Positions 26,201 to 38,200 of a DNA stretch of 64,000 nt are shown in pieces. Numbering within the stretch: the stretch's first letter is position 1; each line of letters opens with the position of its first letter. Origin of the DNA: Chiridota heheva (lineage: Eukaryota; Echinodermata; Holothuroidea; Apodida; Chiridotidae); NCBI GenBank assembly GCA_020152595.1, contig JAIGNY010000186.1, positions 870,001-934,000 on the forward strand. Reading direction: 5' to 3'. The notes beneath the pieces are model-generated. The model was not told the DNA's origin, did not search any database, and saw only the letters and a program-made list of their open reading frames with translations. The position numbers and the translations under genes were made by a program.

Positions 26201-29200
26201 AAGTTCTGTAACATTCTGGTAGAAACCACTGAAATTAGACTAGCTATGACATCACAGCCTCACATTTCTCGAATTATTTATGAATTCCACCAATATTTTC
26301 CCCTGCGAAATTGGGGCTTAAACACCATTTGATATTCCAGGAAAGTAGTAAAGCAGAATCTACTATGGTCAATTATGATTTATCACCTGAAGAAAGTTTG
26401 AGGGAAAAAAGCTAAAAAAGTCAACTTTCTTTGAAATACATTAACAATTGTCAAGATTGTGAGGATGGGTCTGCAGCTTTCCATAGACTTACAACACCAG
26501 TCAATTTTTCACAGATAAGACAGAACTTTAAATTTGACTATCTTCTTAGCTGAGTAAGATAGTGAAGCCACCTTGTTTCTATTTAAAGTCCTATTTCATA
26601 TAAGACAAACTTGCCTGAGCACTAAACTAATCCTTTAATTCTGAAACTACACAGCTCGCTTGTGTGAGCTGTGCCTAGAAATGTTTGTAAAAGCAGTGAA
26701 TTTGTTTTGTTGCTAAATGCTGAATTTTTACTGAGCTGCCAAAGGAGTTGGACCGAAGGTTATGTTTTCGCCTCTGTAAATTTGTTTATTTGTTTGATTG
26801 TCGTCAAGGTTTATTTGTTTGATTGTCGTAAAGATATCTCAAGAACTGATAACTGGATTTGGATCAGATTTGGTGTGTGGTTTTCTTACTGCGTAAGGAA
26901 GAATTGATTAAAATTTGAGACATTGGAACAGGGGAAGGGTACAAATGGGGATGGGGACATGTTTTTGTCTCTATTTGTTTGTCTGTTATCAAGATATTAT
27001 CAGAACTGATAATTGGATTTGAATTAAATTTGGTGTGTGGGTTTGTTGCTGCTTAAGGAAGAAGTGATCAAATGGAGGGACGGGGACATTTTTGAAGGTG
27101 AGTTTGTCTATCATCAAGATATCTTCAGAACTGATGATTGGATTTGGATTAAATTTGGTGTGTGGTTTTTCTACTGTTTCATGAAGAAGTGATTCAAGTT
27201 TGGGACTATAATTGGAACAAGGAATGGCATGAATTGAGGGTGGGGATGTCTTAGGATGAGATCTGTTAAGACAAAGCTGAAACTTTCCAATGGAATGTGC
27301 TAAACAATGACTTTGTGCTCTGAATGAAGATCCAAACAATCAGTTTTCTGGATTCAAAGAGACTTACATCAAGTGTTCTCTGCAATCATGAAAATGATAC
27401 AATTGGTTTTGCCATGAATGAAAAATGATGAAATGTGAATCCTGGCTGAATATTGCTAACACACTGATGCTTCACTTGAATAAAACTGAAAACAATGGAA
27501 GAAATTCAGTCAGAACATAATCTCTAAGTGTTCAGATTGCAAATCTTCATTACAGATCTAAACTTGGGTATGGGGATCAATGAACTCTAAAATTATTCTA
27601 GGCATGTTGGAATTGCAACACGCAGCGGTATGAACTCTAGAGAGTGCTATTATTCTAGTTTTGATAAGTGTGGGTTCTTTTGACTGATTTTTTTGCCAGA
27701 CTGTATACAGTTCTGCCAAAATTGTTCATGCATTTTTTGTTCCAATGCAATAGCATCAGGAACCTATGCGGTCATGATAGCGTGTGTGTGTGTATGTATG
27801 TGTGTATGTTTGTGTCGGCCAGCTCGTAAACGCGATATCTCAAGAACGATACACCAGATTCAAGTCATATATATGTGGTACACTGATAGCCTATGGTCCG
27901 TATATGTGCCCCATTGTTTTGATGGTGATGTCATGCATATTAATGAGTAGGTGTGGCTTAATGTAAAAATCTTAAATTGTTCATATTATAACTGCATTTC
28001 TGTTTTGTTTCATATTTGGTCTAATTAGGATGTTAGCTGGTATGTACATGTTCATGATGTAAAAATGTTGAATTTCATTAATATGCATAGTGGGTGGGGC
28101 TTGATATGATTTTGTTGAAAAGAGCTTCTTAACAGTATCTCAAGAACGGTAAAGTGGATTCATATTTGGTACACAGATAGCCCATGGTCTGTAGATGTGC
28201 CGTATTGTTTTTGATGGTGTCATGCATATTAATGAGTAAGCGGGCTTAATGTATCAATCTTGAAATGCTCATATTTTAACAACCGCATGTCTGTTTTGTC
28301 TCATATTTGAGATAATTATGTTGTTCGCTCGTATGTACATGTTCATGACATAAAAACATTAAATTTCATTGATATGCATAGTGTGCAGGGCTTAAAATGA
28401 TATTGCTAAAATGAGTTTGTAAACACGGTATTTCAAGAACAGTAAACTGGATTAATGTATTCTGTGGTACGCAGATAGCCTATGGTCTATAGATGTGCCC
28501 TATTGTATTTGGTTGTGATATGCATATTTATCAGTAGGCGGGGCTTAATAATATCTTATTTTGACAATCACATGTCTGTTTTGTTCAATATTTGTTATAA
28601 TAATGATGTTAGCTATTGTGTATGTATTTATGGTATAGAAATGTTGAATTTTATTAATATGCATAGTTGGCAGGGCTTAATATGATTTTTATAAACTATA
28701 AAGTGGATTCACATCATGTACGTGTGGTACACAGATAACTCATGGTCTGCAGATGTGACCTAATGTTTGTGGTGGTGATTCATGCATATTAATAAGTGGG
28801 CGGACTTAAAGTGAAAATTTTGGAAAAGTTATAAATGAGTAGCTGTATGTGCGAATTGTGTCATATTTGGCATGATAATTTTGTTGGTTCTTGAGTACAT
28901 GCTTATGTTATCAACAGATGTCGTTGATATACACGGCGGGTGTGGCTTAATGTCGAAAGTGCTAAATGATGTAAACACCATAATTGGTATTACAGATTTA
29001 TGCTATATGTGGTACACAGATGGGTCATGGTCTTTAAGTATGTTATAATGTTGTCGTGATGTAATGAATGCTAATGAGTAGGCGGGGCTTATTGACAAAT
29101 TCTTGAAATAGGATGTGAAATAGCATCATACTTACTTTGATGATCTTATTTTTTTGTGCAATTGCTAATGTTGTCAACATTATTTTGATCTACATGGTGG

Positions 29201-32200
29201 GTGTGGCTTATGATTAAATATCATGGAACAAATATTTCATGATATGCAATGACATGACAGTTATTACAAATTTTGCAAATCAATCAGCTGATGATAAAAC
29301 ATCGGAACCACAAAACCTTTTAGTTGTGGTATAGCATTAGAGATTATTACCCTCCCCGCAGCTAGCCCCATGCTGATATTTCAGGGAGTTGCGGACATTT
29401 TGGAAGTGGGCTGTTGAAACTTATTGCTTTCTAAGCATTGGGTAGAACATGAGTTCTTTGTGTATGATATGTACTTGTTATTCTCACCTTCAATTGAATT
29501 TGTTTATCTCTCTCAACGAAATAAAACAGATACTCCATCATTAAAATCATGTGATAATATGTCATTTTGAGCAAACCCTTCATATTTCCATTGTTTTGTG
29601 TTTGTTGGTTTATACTGACATTTGGGAGTCCGTACTTTAATAAACATTCCCACAAGTGTGGTTTAGTGGAGAAGTTTAAGAAAGTTGAAAAATGATTAAA
29701 AAAATTGAAAGCATTAAAAACTTTATCACTGACATTGATGCAGATACTGTAGTACTTTGCTTGTCATTTTGGATGTCCTTAAAGCTATTATTGTGGAAAA
29801 CCCTTTTAGATTTCCATTGGTCCCATTAACCAGATATGATTGACAGTTATGACCTTAGTACAGGAATACCCAGGATATTGAAAATCAATAACAAGAAAAT
29901 TCAACATATGCAGTCAAGGTCAAGATATTTCATTTTACCGGGAGAGTATGAGAAGTAGAGCATTTGGAAGGAAGTGGTGGGATTTGTTTTTTTTGAGCAA
30001 GAAATGTAAAAAAACGAATTATAGGAAGACAATTATTGGTTCTGATGCGATAGCATCATAAAGCTATGCGGTCATTATGGCCATCATGAACCTATGCTGT
30101 CATTATGGCCATCATGAACCTATACTGTCATAATGGCCATCATGGACCTATGCCGTCATGATGGCCATCATAAACTTATTTCATCATGATGGCCATCATA
30201 AACCTATGCGGTCATGATGGCCATCATGAACCTATGCGGTCATGATGGCCATCATGAACCTATGCAATCATGATGGCCATCATGAACCTATGCTGTCATG
30301 ATGGCCATCATGAACCTATGCGGTCATGATGGCCATCATTAACCTATGCGGTCATGATGGCCATCATTAACCTATGCGGTAATGATGGCCATCATGAACC
30401 TATACAGTAATGATGACATGTGTGTTTGTGTATGTATGTATGTGTGTATGTATGCACGCACGCACGCAGGCACACAGGCATACATGCATGTATGTGTGTG
30501 ACGGCCAGCTCGTAAACGCGATATCTCAAGAATGATACACTGGATACATGTCGTATGTGGTACACAGATAGCCCAGATCCGTAGATGTGCCTTATTGTTT
30601 TTGATGAAGATGTGATGCATATTATTGAGCAGGCAGGGCTTAATGTAAAAACCTCGAAATGTTCATATTTTAACAACTACATGTCTGTTTTGTTTCATAT
30701 TTAGTCTAGTTATGATGTTAGCTGGAATGTATATGTTCACGACGTAAAAGTGTTAAATTTCACTAATGTGCGTAGTGGGTAGGGCTTAACATAATTTTGC
30801 TGAAAAAAGCTTGTAGAAACAACATCTCAAGAACAGTAAACTGGTTTAATGTCATATTTGGTACACATGTCATATTTGACCCATGATCTGTAGATGTACC
30901 TTATTGTTTTTGATGATGATGTCATGGCATATTAATGAGGAGACAGCTTTTAATGTCAAAATCTTGAATTTAATATCATTTTAACAATCACAATTACAAT
31001 TTCAACAAAACAATGTCTGTTTTGTTTCATATATCGTTTAATTATGATGTAAGCTAGTGTCTATGTGTTCATGGCATAAACACATTGAAATTCATCAATA
31101 TGTGTAGTAGGCGGGGCTTAAGATGATTTTGCTGAAAAGAGCTTCTTAACAAGGAGGATTTGACTGGCGCTCAATGAAACTTCAGGGTAAAAAATTGCAT
31201 GTTATAAGAACTCACAATCAATCAAAGGAACGAATTAACCAACTGAATTATGTGTTATTATGTGACCAGAACAGGCACAGAACAATAAACTGCATTCATG
31301 TCATATGTGGTACACAGATAAGCCCATGGTCTGTAGATACACCTCCTTGTTTTTGGTGGTGGAAGTCATTCACATTATTGAGTAGGCTGGGCTTAATGTA
31401 AAATTCTTTAAAAGGAATATTTTAACAACTGCATACCTGTTTTGTTTCATGTTTGGTTTATTTATGATGTTAGCTGGTGTGTACATGCTCATGGTATAAA
31501 ATGGTCGAATTTCATTGACACGCATAGTGGGCGGGGCTTAATATGATTTTGCTGAAAAGAGTCGTAAACACAGTAACTCATTGACAATGCATGCAGTGGA
31601 TACAGGACATGTGTTACAGGGATAACCCATTGTCTGTTTGTGTGCCATATTGATAAATGTGCAACCTATAATGCATGTTTGCATCATACAAGTGTTGTCA
31701 ACATGTTCTCTTTTATTGATATGCATGGTGGGCATGGCTTATTGATATATGTTATTTAGCATATTTCATGATATGCAATACCACTTAGTATAAAACTTGA
31801 AAACCAACCAACAATAAAAGAATGCATCGGAACCACAAAGCATTTTGGTTTTGTGGTATTTATTGTTTTTCCAAATTGGTTGAAGTGGTGCAGATGTGTT
31901 GTCCAATAATAAAGTTGAATGTTAGACAAGAAAATAAAGTCTTATCACCTGCTTGATTTGAAGCACAAAATTAGGAATGGTTGATCTTCGGCATGCCTTC
32001 AATTGTATTGTATTCAGTTGTATACACAAGAATTCATGGAAAGTAGTCTTGCCATAGACCTTTTCAAACCAAGTTTAGCCAAACGTGATTTCTTCAATAC
32101 TTCCACCAATCAAATGCTGGGGGAACGTTTCCTTTGTTTCCCAACCAATCAGGTACAGGTTTGAGGGAAAAAATGTAATCAGTCATACGTGCGCACATTT

Positions 32201-35200
32201 TCTTAGTGTATAACACACGTATGATACGTGCGCTTGAAAACATTTTTTTATGCGCGTGGTCCCATACCGTGCGTGAATTGTGCAGACGGCCAAGATTCCT
32301 CCAGTATTTTACTGGTCAATAAGATTCCTCCAGTACACAATTGGTTTATTATGGACCATGAATCTCGGCCATGTGACTATTCAAATTAGTAATCCGGAAA
32401 ATGTTGATTCAGAATTGAAAAGAGCGAAATGAGAAAAGCTTTAAAAAAAAATATGAGAAAAGCTTTAAAAAAAAAAAAAAAAACTATTCTACTCAGAATT
32501 TGGGGCCCTTACAAATAAATATATTAGACTTGAATCTGTAGATGTTTGAAACACCTTTCTGAGTAATAGCTTAGCATTTTTCCCTTCCTGCCAGCCTGAA
32601 ATTCATCATCAGCGAAGATGTTATGATGTTTTGTCTGAAAAGCTTCAACCCCTTTATTCCCTCCATGTTTTGCTCATTATTAATGTTCTCTTTTTTGGAT
32701 TATTTGATTACAAATCCAGTCAGAAAGTATGCCCAAGGTTGAATTTGTTCATCAAATAGAATTAAGAACCAACAAATTTCATACCCATTCCCTTAAAAAA
32801 TGTAGATACATTTATACTTGCAGTTGACATCATTTACTAATGTCTTAAGTGCTCTGGGCAGATTTCAAGTTCCAACATGATATGGAATTCAGAAAAATTT
32901 GCTGCATTTTCAGATAAAAGTAAGAAGAAAGACGAGTTTTCTTCATTTTGCTACAGTAAACTTGCAGTAAATTTCTCTGAACTACTTGTACTTCATGAGT
33001 TACATTGGGATGGATTTTACATAGCAGAAGAAAGTTTTTAAAATGGAAAGATCTCTGTCTGGATAACATTTGTTCCAACATGTCAAATAGCAGACTTAAA
33101 ACCAAAATGTGTCTCTGTTTTGCTGTGGAAGTTGAAACATTTCGATGGAGCATTCAGCTGGGATGTGAGGATATGGTATTTGCAGGTCCCTAGATTATTT
33201 GAATGCAGTTTCCCTAGGGGCACATGACAGCACGTATATCAGCACCATCATTTAAATTATTCAAACCAATCATTAATATATTACCGTGAATACAGATTCA
33301 TTTTTCTGCTTGACATGTATGAACAGAAAGAAAAGGACTTGAGAGATATTTTAAACTTGTGAAGCAACAAAATACAACACCTCTCTTTCAACCCACTGTA
33401 TGTAAAGTAGACTTATCCATATAGAAAGTTATTGTTGGCAGAGGTTTATTATTCCGGTAGAATTCAGAGTTATTTGTGAATTAAGATAAATCTTTAGAAA
33501 TATCGATAGTTCAGAGCAGCACATAATCTCAATTTTACCTGTTTCTCATACTTGCTACAACGTTTACCTCTGAAAATAAATTAAATTATCACCACACCAA
33601 CAACACTGTAAACTTAACTTTGCAATTAGCACTAATCTAACACCATTAAGTTTCTAACCATCTTGCTCATGTGTCTGGGACTCAAATTTTACCAATCCCG
33701 TCCCGGTCCAGTCAAGCTTCTGGCCCCATCTCTAGCTACAGCCTGGAGGATTTGAGACTTCAGTGTGAAATTGCACATTATAAGAACTGACGATCAATGA
33801 AAATAACCAATTAACCAACTGAATAAATTATTATGTAACCAGTTTCTATATGAAATTGAAAATACCATCTATTTCCCCCATCTTTTTGGTCGGGACGATT
33901 CATATAAAATGCTGAAATTGTATGTCTTGTTTTAAATTAAAAAAGGTTTATAGAGCAACAAGCAAGTTTTAACATCTGGCAATAAAATTACCAGGGCTTG
34001 TGGCTTGATTGTCCTTTAGGGTGCATGTTTTCTTACCGTTGATCGTACTTGTACCATGAAAATGTACAGCAAAATTATTTCGTGCTTGAAATTTATGGAA
34101 ACAAAACTTGTTAATGATATTCATCTAGTGAAACAAATCATGTTTTTTACATGAGTTGCACACCTTTACGAGGCTACGGTGGATGGAAATTTTGACAATA
34201 AATATTGTGCCCTAAATTAAAGACGACTTGAGGCTTTTATATTATCTTTTCTTGTTCCTTTTTTTTTTTGTAAGTGGTTGTATGGCATTTTCTTTATAAC
34301 TGAAGAAGATGATTAAAATGGATTTCTTTTCCATTTACCGATTGACGCAGAAGTAGCTAAGATTTGAAACACTTACAGCGAAGAGGAAATTCTTCATGTT
34401 AAGGATGAAAGAATTTTTTATATTAGTCTTTGACTAATTCACATAACATAGCACAAACGGAAACTACTTTTAGTGATAATTTTTTGATAACCGTTTGTGT
34501 TAGGGTACATATTGAATGAGCATTTTGTGTCAGTTTTATTACTTTTGTTTTATATTCAAGAATTTTTCAGAAACATTTCCAATTGAGACTTAATTTGAGC
34601 AAATACTTTTTGTTTTAATTCATCTTTACAAGATAATGCTCTTTGTGCTGCTGTTATGTTTGGCAGTTGACAGGATACGATTGGCAGCTGATAGCAGATT
34701 ATTTTATTATTCATTAATAACTTAAGATGGCTGAGATGACTTTCACATAGAACATTCGAAAAGTGCATGATTGAAACAATTATCATTTTAGATTTAAGTT
34801 GAGCACTTTTTTGTTATATCGATATAATTATCAATTTAGGGGACCTGTCAGTATGTATCAACTTCGTTTCTTACCTGGTTCTTTTAATCTGTGAATTATC
34901 CTTTCATTCTGATGGAAAATCCTTTCAAAGCTTTTTGTGTTCTCATTGATTGTATCATGGGAGAAACCATAAACATCAAGAATAACATTTATTCAATGGG
35001 CAAAAGAAAAAATAATTAAAGAAATATATTTTACTTGTGTCCCTTTTGTTACTTTGCACTTTACTTGTCAAGGTGCTGTCAAACCACAGTTGCTAAATTC
35101 TTGTCTAGTAAATCTGCCTTGAAACTCAAAATGTACAGAGCTTTTAGTTTAAATGCTGTTTTATAAAATAACAATTTTTTATGCTCTTTAGAGGCCAGCC

Positions 35201-38200
35201 ATATTTGTCTTGTTTCAAGCTTATAGAAATTAAAATACTTTCACGGTAAAGATGTTTTTTTTTTTTCTTATAAGAGATCTCTTTTGCTGATGGTCAACTA
35301 GAAATGAGCATGGTTACTTTGCCAAAATACACTATGAGGATTTTTACTCTCTGATCATTTCTTGTACCAGTTATTTTTAGAAGAACTTGAAATTCAGTCA
35401 TTCTTTTAATGGGACAAGATCTGTGTTTGCTTTCCTCACTAATTTATTTTATCAGTTATGGTAAAACCCATTAAACTCATGCCTTCTGTGATGACCAATT
35501 TAGTAACCTTCTTAATGGCATCAAATAAGGGAGCATATCAATGGCATAGGAACAATTTTTTCTTGGGGAAGGGAGGGGGGGGGAAGGGGGTGGGAGGGCT
35601 GAAAATATTTTACCATGAACTTCAACCCCCTCACTCAAAAATCTCATTTTTTGTCCCCATTTATTTTCATGATTGTGGGATTTTTTTATTTTTTAAAGAA
35701 GAATAGACAATTAAGTTAGTACGTGGCAGTACATACACGCTTGCAGTGCAGTGACCTGTCACCTGCATGTACATGTACTATATGCTGTATGTTACACATT
35801 CGTAGGTGCTACGTCGTTGTATATAATGTAATACTACATTTTACGGCCAAGTGTGGTCAATTCAAATGATTATAATTGGGGAAACTAAAATAGGACCTGG
35901 GATCGGACCAAGGTATAAATTATAATCAAATAAATCAGAAGAACAAGTGCCGAGAAGGTTTATATATTTTACAGAGGGTACAAATAAGCCCATTAAGGGG
36001 TTTTCTTCCCTGAAAAGTGGAGGGGGGGGGGCGAAGCATTTTTCCTCCCCCTCACACTTTTGACCATCCCAGCCTCCCCTCCCCCTTTTTTCTACGCCTA
36101 TGCCCTTGGAGCATATCCAGTTCTTCCCTTAGGATCCTGACAGGATAGATAATTACATTGTGATTCATTCAAGCATGAAGGCTCAGAGCTCACACAGACT
36201 CAATGTGCACCTCCTGAAGTGCATGGTTCAGATGTTACGCTTTGTGCACTTACACAATAGAGGGCTTAAAAGTTTCCCTTCAGGATCCTTCACTTAAATT
36301 GGTATTCTTCCTAAATCTAGTCCCTTCATATTTATCATCAGTATTTCCATCTGTCAACAAACTGAAACCATCAAGATATCAATTTAATTGCCGTCAATTT
36401 AGGATGCCATCAGACAGTTTAACCCGATCTTGATTATTACAATTGTTTATTACACTTCATATGTCTCTTTACCAATACTTTGCTTCGCTATCAATTACAT
36501 CAATTTCTTTAGTTTGTCTTCCTGTTGAATTTTGAAAGTAGTTTTGAAAGTAGTAGAGAACTCGATCATCATAGATCAAGGTTTTAAGCTTGTTGATTTT
36601 CTTCCTTCTAGTACAAGACAGTCGACGTATGCCTGCTAATATTTCACGTTCTTGTTCCTGCTGCCGGAGCACAGTTCGGAGAAGGCGGTTTACCAAAGTC
36701 CCAGGGGAACCTGAACAGACCTATGAGCAGCGAGCGCAGGTGGATTGCCCCTACCTTGGGCAGGTAGAGGTGAGTAGTTTCTTTAGGTTAAAAATGAATA
36801 AATAAAATTGTCTTAAAGGAGCAGTGTCTCATATTGACATCAGTGCATGGTGTAGCAAGTGCTATGTACACTGACATCACCAGACTGGCAAAGGGAACAA
36901 ACTAACTTTGAAGAGGAAATGATGGAGCACAAAAAGTCATTTTTGCAACTGAACATTTTTGTCATATCAAAAGAAATCAGATGAGTTTATAAATATGCAA
37001 TCATTGTGTAGAATAGTATCCAGGATGAGCCATGAGACCTGTTAGGGAAGGGAGAGGGGGGGTGGGGGGGGGGGGTGTAACGTAATCCCCATACCAGTGT
37101 CCAGCTAGATAGAGTGGACCAATCAAAGTAGAACCATATGGGTGTTAAGTTACACCACATGCCCTAAATAATTCTTTTTTTTCTCCCCTCGTTTATTCAC
37201 TTTAATATTTGCAAATCAATCATCAATATTCGAAATAATCTTCATAAAACATAACAGCTTTTATCAATCATAGCAACAGTAAAAGCATTAGATACTGTAT
37301 ATCACACAATTAAACTATGTCATAGGAATATAAGAAGGCAACAGTAGAAGCATTAGATACTGTACATCACACAATTAAACTATGTCATAGGAATATAAGA
37401 ATGTATGAAAGGAACGGAAATTAAACAATGCTGGACAGTGGTTGAAATAACCAAAGAGCTTGTTGTAACTTATCTTCACTTTACCTTTCATCAAAATATG
37501 TTTTTCAATTTGCAAAGAAAATTAAACTTATTGTGAAATTCAATCAACTGAGGCAAGGAGTCATGAAATTAACAGTGATAAATATAATGTTTAAGATGCA
37601 AAATGAGAAAATTATAAGAGTGCTTAGCCAGGCTTGGAAAAATACAAAAAAAGTCACTCGCCAGCCTCTTATACAGTTTGGTGAGTAGATTTGATGAAAC
37701 TAATATTTCCACTTGCCAAGTATTTTCAACTACTCGCCAACACTTTAACTCAAATTTGACATTTTTCGAGCAACTAGCATACCTCTGTATTGCCCTTTCC
37801 TGGGCCTGACTTCATGACCATACGTATGCAAAAAACATAGCAAGACTACACACAATAAAATAAAGTAGGTGGTTTAAAACAAAAAAATTAAGTCAACATG
37901 CACAAATTTACTTGGATTTTTAAACATTAATTTCAGCCCTACTGGCAAAACAAGTAGGCCCCTATGGTAGAAAGTTTACACTCAATGCCTGTCGCGTCTT
38001 TGGCCTGTATATACACATACTGTGTGCATATCTGTACTGTATGTAGTACATACTGGTCCGATATCAGCGCCAGCTCAAGTGAATTTGTTTTGGAAAAGTT
38101 TAAAAGTACATTATTCTATGCATATGGAGAGCTCCGAAGCTCCGCCCACTTAAAGAAATAAGATAGATATAGCGAGTCTAAAACTTTCCATTTCTGTCAA

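Larger units (their letters stand above)
30034..31846 (+). mobile_element. E-family element, copy 4 with palindromic minisatellite
   Basis: Starts TTATTGGTTCTGATGCGATA, expands a 28-bp unit about 12 times (30075-30410), then shows ACGCGATATCTCAAGAATG and further 300-base units. A segment of about 110 bases at 31155-31265 interrupts a unit. It ends ATGCATCGGAACCACAAAGC. GC boxes are at about 31108 and 31527. Confidence 0.72.
26006..36611 (+). other. PDE7 intron between window exons 2 and 3
   Basis: Starts GTAATT and ends TTCCTTCTAG. It holds a fold-back element, a 150-165-bp tandem block, two long E-family elements and a shared repeat at 31155 and 33747. The stretch 31860-36611 otherwise shows only AT-rich sequence and a G-rich patch near 35570-35600; no coding exon is recognised. 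Confidence 0.7.

Noticed and set aside
36710..36769. Alternative start of exon 3 at CAG|ACC to fit a phase 0 junction from 25745
   Set aside because: No pyrimidine tract precedes it, whereas 36611 has a strong one, and it would delete the conserved basic region.
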